A DNA stretch of 43,320 nt, taken from assembly GCA_016295145.1 (NCBI GenBank), contig JAEDLR010000008.1, forward strand, positions 1 to 43,320. Direction: 5' to 3'. This document shows positions 24,826 to 33,383 of the stretch, piece by piece. This DNA is from Oscillospiraceae bacterium. GTDB lineage: Bacteria; Bacillota; Clostridia; Oscillospirales; Ruminococcaceae. Within the stretch, counting starts at the first letter, position 1; the number at the start of each line of letters is the position of its first letter. The position numbers were made by a program, and so were the translations under genes. The notes under the pieces were generated by a model. The model did no database searches, was not told the origin of the DNA, and worked only from the letters and a program-made list of their open reading frames with translations.

Positions 24826-25008
24826 AAAACCACCTCCTGCTGCAAATGTTTAATTGTTTCGGTGCATTCCGCTGAGCGAAACGGAACGCCCCATGTATTT
24901 CCGCGCGCAGCCTAGGCAAACCGCAGGTCACCGCATCTTGAAAGCAAGTGCGAACAAAATCGCGATTTCGTCAGGGCACACCAATAGCCACACTAAGAAC
25001 CTATGGTA
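24826..25008 (-). other. Long 5' leader of the pilC operon
   Basis: About 180 bases are transcribed before the pilC start. A stem forms on the minus strand between 24864-24871 and 24882-24889 (GCGTTCCG/CGGAATGC with one G-U). Further G/C-rich arms lie around 24895-24945. I looked for cyclic di-GMP riboswitch class I and II sequence landmarks and did not see them. The length is more than needed for translation initiation. Confidence 0.4.
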
Positions 25009-25037
25009 ATTATATCACAAAAAATTCATAATTGCAA
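25009..25037 (-). promoter_or_regulatory. Promoter of the pilC operon
   Basis: On the minus strand: TTGCAA (complement of 25032-25037), 17 bases, TATAAT (complement of 25009-25014) with TGA ahead (extended -10). It lies 73 bases after the lacI-type gene stop on the same strand. Confidence 0.85.
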
Positions 25038-25109
25038 CCGTTTTTTGCACAAAATTCGAGCTGAAATTTTATGCGTTTTGACGATAGCAACGGTTATGCG
25101 TACTGTTTT

Positions 25110-26135
25110 TCACCCTTTTGGTGCCGCTATAGAGTCTTTTATGATGACGCGGCCGGGGATCACATGACGGGCTGCAGGCTTTGCGGGGTTTTCCAACCTT
25201 GCCAGCAGCAACACCACGGCGGTATGCGCCATCTCCGCCAGATCCACCTCAACGGTGGTGATGGCAGGCACGCACATATCCGATACGGTATAGTTGTCGT
25301 AGCCTGTCACGGAAATATCCTCCGGCACACGGTAGCCCATGCGCTGCAGCTCACCGATTACGCGGAACGCCGTTTCATCGCAGTTACAGACAAACGCGGT
25401 GGGTATCTCCTTTGGAAACTGCACAGGAATCAGATTGGTGCCGCCTTCCTCGCGGTCATTGAGCGTCCACTCCGGGCGATAGGGTAAGCCGTGCTCCATC
25501 AGGCACTTGACATAGCCGAGAAAACGGTCATGAATGCTGCTAGTTGCCGTCACATTGCCAATAAAGCCGATGTTGCGGTGCCCCAGCATCACAAGACGAT
25601 CCGTGATGAGATAGCTGTCGTAGTAGTTATCGGAGATCACAGCGTCGATATCGCTGTGCTTATTGTAAAAATCCAGGAACAACATCGGCAGATGCATGGC
25701 TGCAAGCTTATCCAAATACGCGCCCGCAAGCTGCCCCACCACGATCAGACCCCTGACCTGCCGTTCCGCCACAATGCGGGGAAGCACGCAGTTTTCCTCA
25801 TCGGAAGCGGAAACGCTCTCATACACCGCATACAGATTCGCCTGTGTCAGCTCCTTGGAAACACCCGCGGTCAAGAACCAATAAAAAGTGCCCCGTGTAC
25901 CGGCAAATCGCTCACTGGTCAGAATGCCGATGTTTCCACCCTCAAGGGGTTGCGTATTGTTTTTTTTCGGTGAACGCGGAGCCGACGGACGATACCCTAA
26001 TTCGGACGCTCTGTCTTTGATCTTGCGGCGCACATCCTCGCTGACGCCGCCTCTGCCATTGAGCGCATTGGATACTGTCACCACGCTGACGCCCAGTTCT
26101 TTGGCGATATCGGACATACGGATTCCGTTTTTCAT
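25110..26135 (-). CDS. LacI-family transcription regulator
   Basis: A 341-residue repressor-type protein. Residues 6-52 are the DNA-binding helix-turn-helix and hinge (MSDIAKELGVSVVTVSNALNGRGGVSEDVRRKI, then ELGYRP). Residues 65-335 are a periplasmic-binding-protein-like effector domain (IGILTSERF at the start; VISDNYYDSYLITDRLVMLGHRNIGFIGN; DISVTGYDNYTVSDMCVPAITTVEVD), which in this family normally binds a sugar or nucleotide-like ligand. The ATG has GGGGGAG ahead. Its stop is 73 bases upstream of the pilC-operon promoter, and the divergent gene is a surface lipoprotein, so either could be a target. The ligand cannot be told from the sequence. Confidence 0.95.
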   Translation of the reverse strand: MKNGIRMSDIAKELGVSVVTVSNALNGRGGVSEDVRRKIKDRASELGYRPSAPRSPKKNNTQPLEGGNIGILTSERFAGTRGTFYWFLTAGVSKELTQANLYAVYESVSASDEENCVLPRIVAERQVRGLIVVGQLAGAYLDKLAAMHLPMLFLDFYNKHSDIDAVISDNYYDSYLITDRLVMLGHRNIGFIGNVTATSSIHDRFLGYVKCLMEHGLPYRPEWTLNDREEGGTNLIPVQFPKEIPTAFVCNCDETAFRVIGELQRMGYRVPEDISVTGYDNYTVSDMCVPAITTVEVDLAEMAHTAVVLLLARLENPAKPAARHVIPGRVIIKDSIAAPKG

Positions 26136-26281
26136 AGCACTCCCCCTCTGGATGCGGAAGTTGACATCTGCTCGATATTCTATTATAATATATGGTGTTC
26201 AGCGTGCGGATGTGCGAAACAACGGCAACATCCGACACCTACAGGTCAAAGCTTCCAAAAAGCGCAATGATCCGTTGACTT

Positions 26282-26310
26282 ATTATAGCACAACTTTTCT
26301 GATTTGTAAA
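26282..26310 (-). promoter_or_regulatory. Promoter of the LacI-family gene
   Basis: On the minus strand: TTTACA (complement of 26305-26310), 17 bases, TATAAT (complement of 26282-26287) with TGC ahead. It leaves a leader of about 140 bases before the start at 26135. Confidence 0.75.
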
Positions 26311-26641
26311 TACCGAATTAAAAAAAACTTTCCGTATAGCATATGCGCTGCAAGCCGCTTTTAGCCCCATTTCTTTACAATTTGTATGAAAAAGGGATTT
26401 TCCCTCTAAAAGGATGGCGTAATTTTTCGACGCAAATCGAAAAAAACACCTGTTGTGGCTGTATTTCGTATAAATCCACAATTTTTGAAAGGCAGGCATC
26501 CTTTATCTTTGTTTGATTTACCACTTGCGAATTTTTCAAAAATAGTGTACCATATATCGTATAGTGTTGCGCGGTATCGCTGTTACGGGTGTACGCGATG
26601 TGGCGCGCGCGAATATAAAAATCAGAAAGAGGTAACCAATC
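26311..26641 (+). other. Divergent intergenic region between lacI-type gene and lipoprotein gene
   Basis: AT-rich DNA without a gene, with A/T runs and two short hairpin-like pieces. The lipoprotein promoter (26525-26553) lies in it. I searched for a LacI-type palindromic operator with a central CG near either promoter and could not fix one. Confidence 0.5.
26525..26553 (+). promoter_or_regulatory. Promoter of the lipoprotein gene
   Basis: TTGCGA (26525-26530), 17-base spacer, TACCAT (26548-26553). The leader then has GAAAGAGG before the ATG at 26642. Confidence 0.6.
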
Positions 26642-27430
26642 ATGACCAAGTCCAAGAAGCTGTTTGCAGCTACCTTTGCTGCCGTTATGGCTCTGACCGT
26701 TTGCACTGCCTGCAGCGAAGAAACTTCTTCTTCCAGCGCAGAGTCCTCCAGCACTTCTTCCACTACAACGACAACCACCACATCCGCAGCGCCTGTTACC
26801 ACCCCTGCAACCGCTCCCGTTGAATTCGAAAAGGCTGTTGCCGCTGAGTCCGGCGATGCATTTTTGTATTTCAATGACGGCCAGTTCTATCTGGGCTATG
26901 ATGGCACTGTAGATACACTGTTGACCTATGGTGCAGGCGTTCCCAAGATCACCGGCGACGGCAAATACACTGCCAGCATTACCGGCGATACCAATGCAAT
27001 CCGCTACGATGCAACTGGCGATGCCAACGGCGAACTGGATTGCGGCGGCATCTCTTTTGCAGCAATCAAGGTCATTGACGGCACGAAGCTGTTCCCCAAC
27101 ATGAGCATTGAGATCACCGAAATTCGTGTTGACGGAAAGCCAATTAAGATGACAGCAAAGAACTACACCTCCTCCGATGATGGTGTGGAGATGCGTGCAA
27201 ACATTTACAATGCCTGGGTTAATACCCTGCCTGAGGATGCCCACACCGCAGCAGGCCCTGTAGGCACCACCGAGATGGGCGAGTACAGCTCACAGATCAT
27301 TGATCCGCTGGACTTTGCAAGCTGGAAGACTGTCGAGGTTGACTTCACTGTAACCGGCACCGGCGCTGAAGGCGGCGAAACCACTGCTCCTGCAGAGGGC
27401 GGCGAATCTACCGAAACCACCGCTGAGTAA
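26642..27430 (+). CDS. Surface lipoprotein with Ser/Thr linker, function unknown
   Basis: A 262-residue exported protein. The signal peptide ends in LTVCTACSEE; the lipidated residue is most likely the second cysteine, although Cys at -3 is unusual for a lipobox. A Ser/Thr-rich spacer of about 35 residues follows (SSSSAESSSTSSTTTTTTTS). The folded part (about 62-240) looks beta-rich, with GDAFLYFNDGQFYLGYDG and ITEIRVDGKPIK, reminiscent of carbohydrate-binding beta-sandwiches, but I cannot name a family. A second low-complexity Gly/Glu/Thr tail ends the protein. It stands alone between its promoter and terminator, divergent from the LacI-family gene. Linker and anchor imply outward display, possibly to hold polysaccharide near the cell. 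Confidence 0.82.
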   Translation: MTKSKKLFAATFAAVMALTVCTACSEETSSSSAESSSTSSTTTTTTTSAAPVTTPATAPVEFEKAVAAESGDAFLYFNDGQFYLGYDGTVDTLLTYGAGVPKITGDGKYTASITGDTNAIRYDATGDANGELDCGGISFAAIKVIDGTKLFPNMSIEITEIRVDGKPIKMTAKNYTSSDDGVEMRANIYNAWVNTLPEDAHTAAGPVGTTEMGEYSSQIIDPLDFASWKTVEVDFTVTGTGAEGGETTAPAEGGESTETTAE

Positions 27431-27466
27431 TTCGCGGTTCGCACATCACAATATTACACGCATAGC

Positions 27467-27497
27467 AAAGGCGGCATTCTCAAGGATGCTGCCTTTT
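27467..27497 (+). terminator. Terminator of the lipoprotein gene
   Basis: AAAGGCGGCAT and ATGCTGCCTTT form an 11-base-pair stem around an 8-base loop, with TTTTT at the end. Confidence 0.9.
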
Positions 27498-27513
27498 TGT
27501 TACGATATAAAAG

Positions 27514-27548
27514 CACCGCCCAAAAATGCTTTCGGGCGGTGGCGTTTT
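27514..27548. terminator. Bidirectional terminator ending the polysaccharide operon
   Basis: CACCGCCC (27514-27521) pairs with GGGCGGTG (27534-27541). On the plus strand GCGTTTTT follows; on the minus strand CTTTTAT follows. It sits 84 bases past the flippase stop. Confidence 0.85.
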
Positions 27549-27631
27549 TCATTGGGCAAATGCCGCCTGACCTCGGCATTCACGGATTCTCATTTTCTGC
27601 GCAGAATCGTTTGGCATGGGCAGCTTCTGCA

Positions 27632-28917
27632 TCAATCTTTTTTACGGGGGGATTTTTTCAGCTTGGTCTTTAACTTCTTGAAATCCGATGCTGAAAGAAT
27701 CAGCATATGTGACAGCGGTATTTTGGTCATGCGGATGAAATAGACTACAAACATCAACGAACAGATGCTATAGGAGATCACACTTGCAAAGCCTGCACCG
27801 TAAATGCCCATCTTTGGAATCAAAATCCAGTTTGCGAGCACATTGCCCACGACACTGATGAACAAGAATAAGAAACTGATGCGTTGCTTTCCCAGAACAA
27901 TGTTATAGGCGGCAATCATTTTGTAATACACCATGAAGACTGCACCAATCAGCAAAATCAGCGTCACTTGATATGCGCCAGCGTATTCCACGCCAAACAC
28001 AAGGGTAATGAAGATTTCGCCCAGTACAACCAGTCCCAGAATCAGGCACAGGCAGACCGTATTGCAGATGCGAATCACATACGCAACCTCTTCCGGCCCC
28101 TTGCCCTTTGCCACATTGGAGACCAAAACGCCCTTCATGGCATCCGGTATCAGCCAGACGCGCTCTGCCAACGAAACGCCGATGGAATAGACACCGATTG
28201 CAGCATCGGACACCTTTCCTTCCAGCATGATGACATCAACACGGTAATTCAGCGTCGTCATCAGAACAGAAAGCATCGGGAAAAAGCCGAATTTCAAAAC
28301 CTTCAGCACCCAATTCTTCACAGAGTCACCGGCAGCGAACAGTTTATTCCTCCACTGGATGGTATATACAACCGACATCACGACATCTTTAAATGCAATC
28401 ACGGCAACGCCAATGGCGAAAGATGCCGGCGCACAGCACCAGAGCACGATCACAAGCAACAGCTCAGCCACATATGTCAGGGATTCGATCAGATTCTTCC
28501 GGTTCGGCATCTCCACCAGCGAGATATAGGCGATCACGCGGTTATACACCATAAACGGATTGATGATCAGCACTGCAACATACTTTGCAGGCAGAGACTG
28601 ATGCAACAGCAAATCGCAAGCACGGAAACCGCTGCGTTAATCAGCAATTGCAGCAGCGCAATGCGCAGAAAAACAGGCTGTATATCCCGATCCGTATTTT
28701 TCTTAAAATACGGATACGCCTGATGAATGCCAAACTCAAATAGAATGGATGTGATACCGGTATAGCTGTTTACAACGGCAACCTGTCCTTTGAGTTCCGG
28801 CCCCAGAAACCGTGACTGGATTACAGTAAACAGGAATGCAGCCAGCACCATCATGATTCTCGTCAGTATGGAAAACACATACGGATTCCGAATTTGCTTT
28901 TTCAGGTTTTCAAACAT
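27632..28917 (-). pseudogene. Wzx-like polysaccharide flippase interrupted by a one-base frameshift
   Basis: Two overlapping frames together encode one lipid-linked oligosaccharide flippase of the MATE/MOP superfamily. The first part (from ATG 28917, MFENLKKQIRNPYVFSILTRI, then QSRFLGPELKGQVAVV) stops at 28567. The second (to 27632) resumes in another frame and carries the remaining membrane helices (for example SVLMTTLNYRVDVIMLEGKVSDAAIGVYSIG). Adding a single T near 28609-28614, in GATTTGCTG on the minus strand, restores a continuous 428-residue protein of normal length reading LAILLLHQSLPAKYV. As read, the gene is broken. It could be a sequencing error in a short T run, a recent mutation, or a switch. 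It is the last gene of the operon. Confidence 0.85.
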
Positions 28918-28963
28918 CGAATATCTAAGCCTCCACTTGATAAGGCACATTTCACCCTTACGC

Positions 28964-30256
28964 TCAGACGGCAAGCATGGATTTGACGCGTTCCAGAGGA
29001 TCACGAAGCTGCCTGTAACCAGCCATCATAAATGCGATATAATACAGCCGATAGAATGCAGCATAGGTATGTACCGTAAAGAACGACAAGCCGACAAACA
29101 TGACAGCCAGCCAGAAATACGCGTGCTTGAGCTTGAACAGACTCATCACATAAAGCCAATAGGCAAGGAGACAGCCCACTACACCATACTTAAAAATGGT
29201 GTAGAAAACACCGGACATATTCCAGTTGCTGATATCCACAGCACCGCCAACGCCGATGAGCAGGTATTTGCCGGAAAGGATACCCAATGCCCGAATACCG
29301 GTTGCGGTTCTGCCGCCGATTGCACTGTTGGATTCACCGCTGGATGTGGTAAAAATACGATTCACCGCCGTGCGGAACACACCGACCGTAAAATACGCTA
29401 TGACCAACACTATGAGTATTCCGATCACCAGAAGCAACGTTTTCGGTGTCAGAACATCCCGAATTTTACGCTTCCGGAACAAGCCCTTATGCTTGGCATA
29501 CACAACGATATACAGCCCCCAGATTGCAACCGCGGCAGCCAATCCGAGACCGGAGGTGGAAAGCAGCATACCAAGTGTGATAATCACAGCCGTTCGTAAC
29601 CGCTTTCGGTCATGCTGCAACGGGCGAAGTCCGTCTTGTGAAACCAGCGTAAAAATCAGTGCCGGGATACTATAAATCGCAAGATGTGAGGGTTCAAGGA
29701 AGAATGCGGAGGGACGGTATAATGCCAGCACTTTACCGGAAACACCGATGCGTCCGGTTTTCGCCAGCAGAATCCACTGTTCCGCACTTGGCAAAAGCAA
29801 ACCGGTCGGCACACATTGCAAATGTTTATGCAGCCCGTAATACAGCAGATACTGGATCAACTCAATGCAGCACGCCACCTCTGCAATCACAACGATCACA
29901 CGCATTGTTCGTTTGAAGTCGATCACGCCGTTCAACACAGCAATATAAAAGGAGATCAGGATCACTTCACGTCCCAGCGTATAAACATCCACGCCGTGGA
30001 TGACGGAAATATAGATGGCATACAGAAACGGCGGAACCGCCGGCCAGATCTGCCGAATTATAACTGACATGAGCCGGTAACAGATATATGGGAAAAAGAG
30101 AATCAACAGCTCCGAACTCACATCCAGTTTCAAACCTTTATAATGCTGTAGGAGCGGACAAATCGCGATCAATGCAGCACAAATGCCATCCAGAAACCTG
30201 ATCAGCGAAACCTCACTGGCATTGACGCGGATATCCGTCCTTGTTGCACTTATCAT
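28964..30256 (-). CDS. O-antigen ligase/polymerase-like membrane protein (Wzy-like)
   Basis: A 430-residue protein with about eleven membrane helices. A large loop at about residues 150-200 holds RPSAFFLEPSHLAIY, the FXEPXXLA signature of Wzy-type polymerases and ligases. A second loop (about 305-345) contains GRTATGIRALGILSGKYLLIGVG. In the family such a protein joins repeat units carried on undecaprenyl diphosphate at the outer face of the membrane. Sitting before the flippase and with a Wzz-like gene in the same operon, it completes a Wzx/Wzy-type export set. It begins with ATG 30256, 43 bases after the previous stop. Confidence 0.85.
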   Translation of the reverse strand: MISATRTDIRVNASEVSLIRFLDGICAALIAICPLLQHYKGLKLDVSSELLILFFPYICYRLMSVIIRQIWPAVPPFLYAIYISVIHGVDVYTLGREVILISFYIAVLNGVIDFKRTMRVIVVIAEVACCIELIQYLLYYGLHKHLQCVPTGLLLPSAEQWILLAKTGRIGVSGKVLALYRPSAFFLEPSHLAIYSIPALIFTLVSQDGLRPLQHDRKRLRTAVIITLGMLLSTSGLGLAAAVAIWGLYIVVYAKHKGLFRKRKIRDVLTPKTLLLVIGILIVLVIAYFTVGVFRTAVNRIFTTSSGESNSAIGGRTATGIRALGILSGKYLLIGVGGAVDISNWNMSGVFYTIFKYGVVGCLLAYWLYVMSLFKLKHAYFWLAVMFVGLSFFTVHTYAAFYRLYYIAFMMAGYRQLRDPLERVKSMLAV

Positions 30257-30299
30257 ATTTCATGTCTCCATTCCTGTTCCAAACGACATTGCATACCTT

Positions 30300-31361
30300 T
30301 CATGCTTCTGTCCGGATATCAGAGAGAATCCCAATCATGCGCTGCATATCCTTTTCGGTATAACGCTGATCGCAGACCAATGAAAGCTCTGTATCAAACA
30401 GTGCCGAGCTGCCCCCCATTTGGGGCTTCGGCCAGTGGATGGGGCAGTATATCATCGCATCCGTCAGCTTTTTCCGCACTGCTGCTCTTTGATCTGCGGC
30501 GATCTGTATCGGAAAAAACAGTGGGCACTGCATCGCTTCTTCCGCAAAAAGTGGCTGGAACCGCTCCTGATTCCGCAGCCCTTGGTAGAGCACGCGTGCA
30601 TTCTCAATTCTTCTCTGCTTGATTGCATCAAAATCCAGTCTTTGCAGCAGTCTGACCGATGCGGTATCCATCGCAAAGCCAGAATCATGTGCTGCAAGCC
30701 ATGTATTGTACGAGCCGAACTGTTTGAGAAAATGCTGTTTGTCAATACCGTCTGTTCCGGCAAGGTAATCCTTTTTCTGCTGCATGGCGCTGTGTTTTTC
30801 CAACAAAACATCTCCATCAGGCTGCTGCTGGGGCTTCTGGCGCAATTTGCCCTCTTTTTTGACACAGATTCCGCCACTGTAAAGGGGAAACCACTTTCGC
30901 AGCGAAGCAATATAATAATCGCTGTGGGCACAAACAGGATTTTCAGAGAGCAGGCTGTGCGTCATGTCCTCAAGAATGACGCCCCCACGCCGATGAATGG
31001 CTGCAGCCAGTGCTTCCGGATACCGGATATGCCGAAAGCCGAAATAATTGCAGTACAGAAACACGTCACAATCTGCAGCCGCTTCAAAGTCCATAGTCAG
31101 GCTGCCGTCAAAAGAGACCGTATAGAATCCGACCGCAAACCCTGCCTTGCGAAACGGTGTGATCATGGATTCGCAGCAATACGAGGGAAGCATTGCCTTT
31201 CCGCTTCTGCCAAAATCCTGCAATGCTGTTTCGATGGCTATTCTGCCGGAAAATGTCAGCGCATAATCGCGATCAGTGCCAGATAAAGCATTGCCGCTGT
31301 CAGATACAAAGGTATCATCCAGTTCAAATTCGCTCCCGATCTCATCCCGCACAGAACTCAT
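30300..31361 (-). CDS. PLP-dependent aminotransferase-fold enzyme
   Basis: A 353-residue type I PLP enzyme related to the DegT/DnrJ family but divergent. SGRIAIETAL (38-47) is the entry loop, EDMTHSLL (131-138) supplies the Asp that binds the pyridine nitrogen, and SLRKWFPL (153-160) carries Lys156, the Schiff-base lysine. Related proteins use SxRKWxx and act on sugars or small acids in glycan operons. Its start overlaps the phosphoglycosyl transferase stop by 4 bases (31358-31361). It is one of two PLP enzymes in this operon and shares little with the other, so the two probably act on different intermediates. Substrate unknown. Confidence 0.82.
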   Translation of the reverse strand: MSSVRDEIGSEFELDDTFVSDSGNALSGTDRDYALTFSGRIAIETALQDFGRSGKAMLPSYCCESMITPFRKAGFAVGFYTVSFDGSLTMDFEAAADCDVFLYCNYFGFRHIRYPEALAAAIHRRGGVILEDMTHSLLSENPVCAHSDYYIASLRKWFPLYSGGICVKKEGKLRQKPQQQPDGDVLLEKHSAMQQKKDYLAGTDGIDKQHFLKQFGSYNTWLAAHDSGFAMDTASVRLLQRLDFDAIKQRRIENARVLYQGLRNQERFQPLFAEEAMQCPLFFPIQIAADQRAAVRKKLTDAMIYCPIHWPKPQMGGSSALFDTELSLVCDQRYTEKDMQRMIGILSDIRTEA

Positions 31362-32056
31362 AGCGCATCATCCGTCTGTGCAGGACGCGGTACAATACCC
31401 TCATCCCATTGCTTTTGCCGATAGTCATAGAAATTGCCCTGTTGACCTGCTTCGACGATATCGCTGTGCTTCAGAACCTGTACAATTGTATCCAGCACTA
31501 TTTTGACATCTACGAGGAAAGTTGTGTGGTTCACATATTCAATGTCATAGGCAAACCGTTTTTCCCAGTTTGCAGCAGTTCTTCCGTGAACCTGCGCCAA
31601 ACCTGTCAGCCCCGGTCTCACAAGATGCCGTTTGTGCTCCTCTTCGGTATAATACTTCAAATACTTTTCGCTGAGCGGACGCGGCCCGATAAAGCTCATG
31701 TCGCCTTTGAGAATATTGAACAATTCCGGGAGCTCGTCGAGGCTTGTGGCACGAAGCTTTCTTCCAAATTTCGTCAGTCGGACAGAATTCGGAAGCAGAA
31801 CGCCATTTTCGTCCGTTTCATTCGTCATGGAGCGGAACTTATACATCTTGAAGATGCGTTCCTTTCCGGTGGCCGGATCAATCATGCCCGGTCTTTCGTG
31901 TACAAAAATGACCGGCGAACCCATTTTCACTCTGACAAGGATTGCAAGAATCGCATATACCCACCAAAACGCCAAAAGAATCAGCAATGAAAGCACAACA
32001 TCAAGCAGGCGCTTGATATACTTTTCATAAATCGTTCGTTTTCTTTTCTCCTGCAT
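31358..32056 (-). CDS. Phosphoglycosyl transferase (bacterial sugar transferase, PglC/WcaJ core type)
   Basis: A 232-residue monotopic enzyme that moves a sugar-1-phosphate from a nucleotide sugar to undecaprenyl phosphate and so starts repeat-unit assembly. A re-entrant membrane helix lies at about 15-40 (KRLLDVVLSLLILLAF). Motifs: GSPVIFVHERPG, YKFRSM, the catalytic Asp107-Glu108 in SLDELPELFNILKGDMSFIGPRPL, and RPGLTGLAQVHGR. It is the short catalytic core, without the multi-helix extension of WbaP. ATG 32056 is chosen (GGGAG ahead) over GTG 32074. It is the only recognisable sugar-transfer enzyme in the operon. Confidence 0.93.
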   Translation of the reverse strand: MQEKRKRTIYEKYIKRLLDVVLSLLILLAFWWVYAILAILVRVKMGSPVIFVHERPGMIDPATGKERIFKMYKFRSMTNETDENGVLLPNSVRLTKFGRKLRATSLDELPELFNILKGDMSFIGPRPLSEKYLKYYTEEEHKRHLVRPGLTGLAQVHGRTAANWEKRFAYDIEYVNHTTFLVDVKIVLDTIVQVLKHSDIVEAGQQGNFYDYRQKQWDEGIVPRPAQTDDAL

Positions 32057-32087
32057 AGTATTTCTCACTCCCACTTCGGTTCCATGT

Positions 32088-33383
32088 TCAGATGGACAGC
32101 TTATTCTTGGATGTCAGACGCTGAACATCAAAATTGCGAAACAGCATATTGTTTCCTGCTTGATCTTTCACGACAACGCGCTCCTGAATCAAGCGAATCC
32201 GATCCACAACCCCCTGAAGATCCGGTGCTTTGATCTTGATGGAGAATACCTTCTGCTGCGTTGTTCCACAATCCGGAATGATCTTGCCAACCTGCAAATA
32301 TGGGTGTACGTCAATAATGCCTTCCTGGTTGAGAATACCGCTGTAATCGACTTCCCCGACCTCGCCGCCGTGTGCATACATGACAAACGTCGCAAGGTAC
32401 TCATCAAAACAGGGGTTATCTTTAGAAAGATCGCCGCCCATTGCACCGGTCAGCGAATAACGTATCAGCATTTCGCAGGCATTGACGCCGTTATGTGCGT
32501 TGATGAGTTTCCAGTCGTTGCCGCCATTGAGCCGCAGCCCCATTTCAAAGGCGTAAATCGCCTCATCGGTGGCGATGAACTGGAAGAACGCAACACCGTT
32601 CTTCATACCGATTCCTCTGATGAAATCGCGGATGTTTGCATCCACCGTATCCACATACTGCTGATAATAACGGGAAGGTGTAATTGCTACCTCACAGAGC
32701 GTATCATAGAGATGCCCTTCATGAGAGAGATATTTGTCATTGAGAATCGAGAGGCTGATCTCACCGTCAGAAAGCGTATAAATTGCCATCAGCTCCGTGC
32801 CACGGATATACTGCTCTGCAACGATGGTCTTGCTTTCGGAATGTGCAAGTGCGTCCTCCAGTGCGGCATCCAGTTCCGCACGGTTATTGCAGACGGAAAT
32901 ACCGATCCGCCCGCCATAATCCGATGGCTTTACAATCACGGGATATTGCACCGCATCCTTTTCCGCATCAGTCATCACGCCGCTGACGCAGTATTCTTTC
33001 GGAATCGGAACATTGTACTTCTGGCAAAGGGACTTGAAGGTTCGTTTGTTTCTGGTCAACTCCATTTGCTCCGCGGTGACATAAAATGGCGCGCCGATCT
33101 GATCGGAAATTTTTGCCGCCAGCAGCACTCTGTATTCAGAATAGCCTGCCATGACGCCTTCCACATTCTCTTCCCGGCAGCGTTTTGCCAGCGCATCGAC
33201 ATCGCGATAGTCCATATCCCATGCTTCATCTGCCGCCAGCTTTGCAGGGCACTTGCGATGGTCCTTTTCGTTATCAACCGCAATCGTGTAGACACCCATT
33301 GCCTTGGCCTGGTCTATAATGTGTACATTGCCGGCATCTGAACCGATAATCAGCAACTTCTTGCCCGATATATCACAACCCAT
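32088..33383 (-). CDS. ATP-grasp ligase (first of two)
   Basis: A 431-residue carboxylate-amine/thiol ligase type protein. An N-terminal Rossmann-like part (KKLLIIGSDAGNVHIIDQAKAMG) precedes the ATP-grasp core: TRNKRTFKSLCQKYNVPIPKEY, then YPVIVKPSDYGGRIGISVCNN (nucleotide loop), EQYIRGTELMAIYTLSDGE, and FEMGLRLNGGNDWKLI, which supplies the metal ligands Glu and Asn. The family makes an acyl-phosphate with ATP and joins it to an amine. GGAGGAG precedes the start. In a glycan operon it may attach an amino acid to an amino sugar, but the substrates are unknown. About 250 bases of non-coding DNA separate it from the upstream ATP-grasp gene. Confidence 0.9.
   Translation of the reverse strand: MGCDISGKKLLIIGSDAGNVHIIDQAKAMGVYTIAVDNEKDHRKCPAKLAADEAWDMDYRDVDALAKRCREENVEGVMAGYSEYRVLLAAKISDQIGAPFYVTAEQMELTRNKRTFKSLCQKYNVPIPKEYCVSGVMTDAEKDAVQYPVIVKPSDYGGRIGISVCNNRAELDAALEDALAHSESKTIVAEQYIRGTELMAIYTLSDGEISLSILNDKYLSHEGHLYDTLCEVAITPSRYYQQYVDTVDANIRDFIRGIGMKNGVAFFQFIATDEAIYAFEMGLRLNGGNDWKLINAHNGVNACEMLIRYSLTGAMGGDLSKDNPCFDEYLATFVMYAHGGEVGEVDYSGILNQEGIIDVHPYLQVGKIIPDCGTTQQKVFSIKIKAPDLQGVVDRIRLIQERVVVKDQAGNNMLFRNFDVQRLTSKNKLSI

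Noticed and set aside
22242..24915. Long plus-strand open frames opposite pilM-pilN and pilC
   Set aside because: Same reason: mirror frames of genes with clear motifs, no ribosome binding sites, antisense-type composition.
24826..25008. Cyclic di-GMP riboswitch before pilC
   Set aside because: The conserved landmarks of class I and class II were not found by eye.
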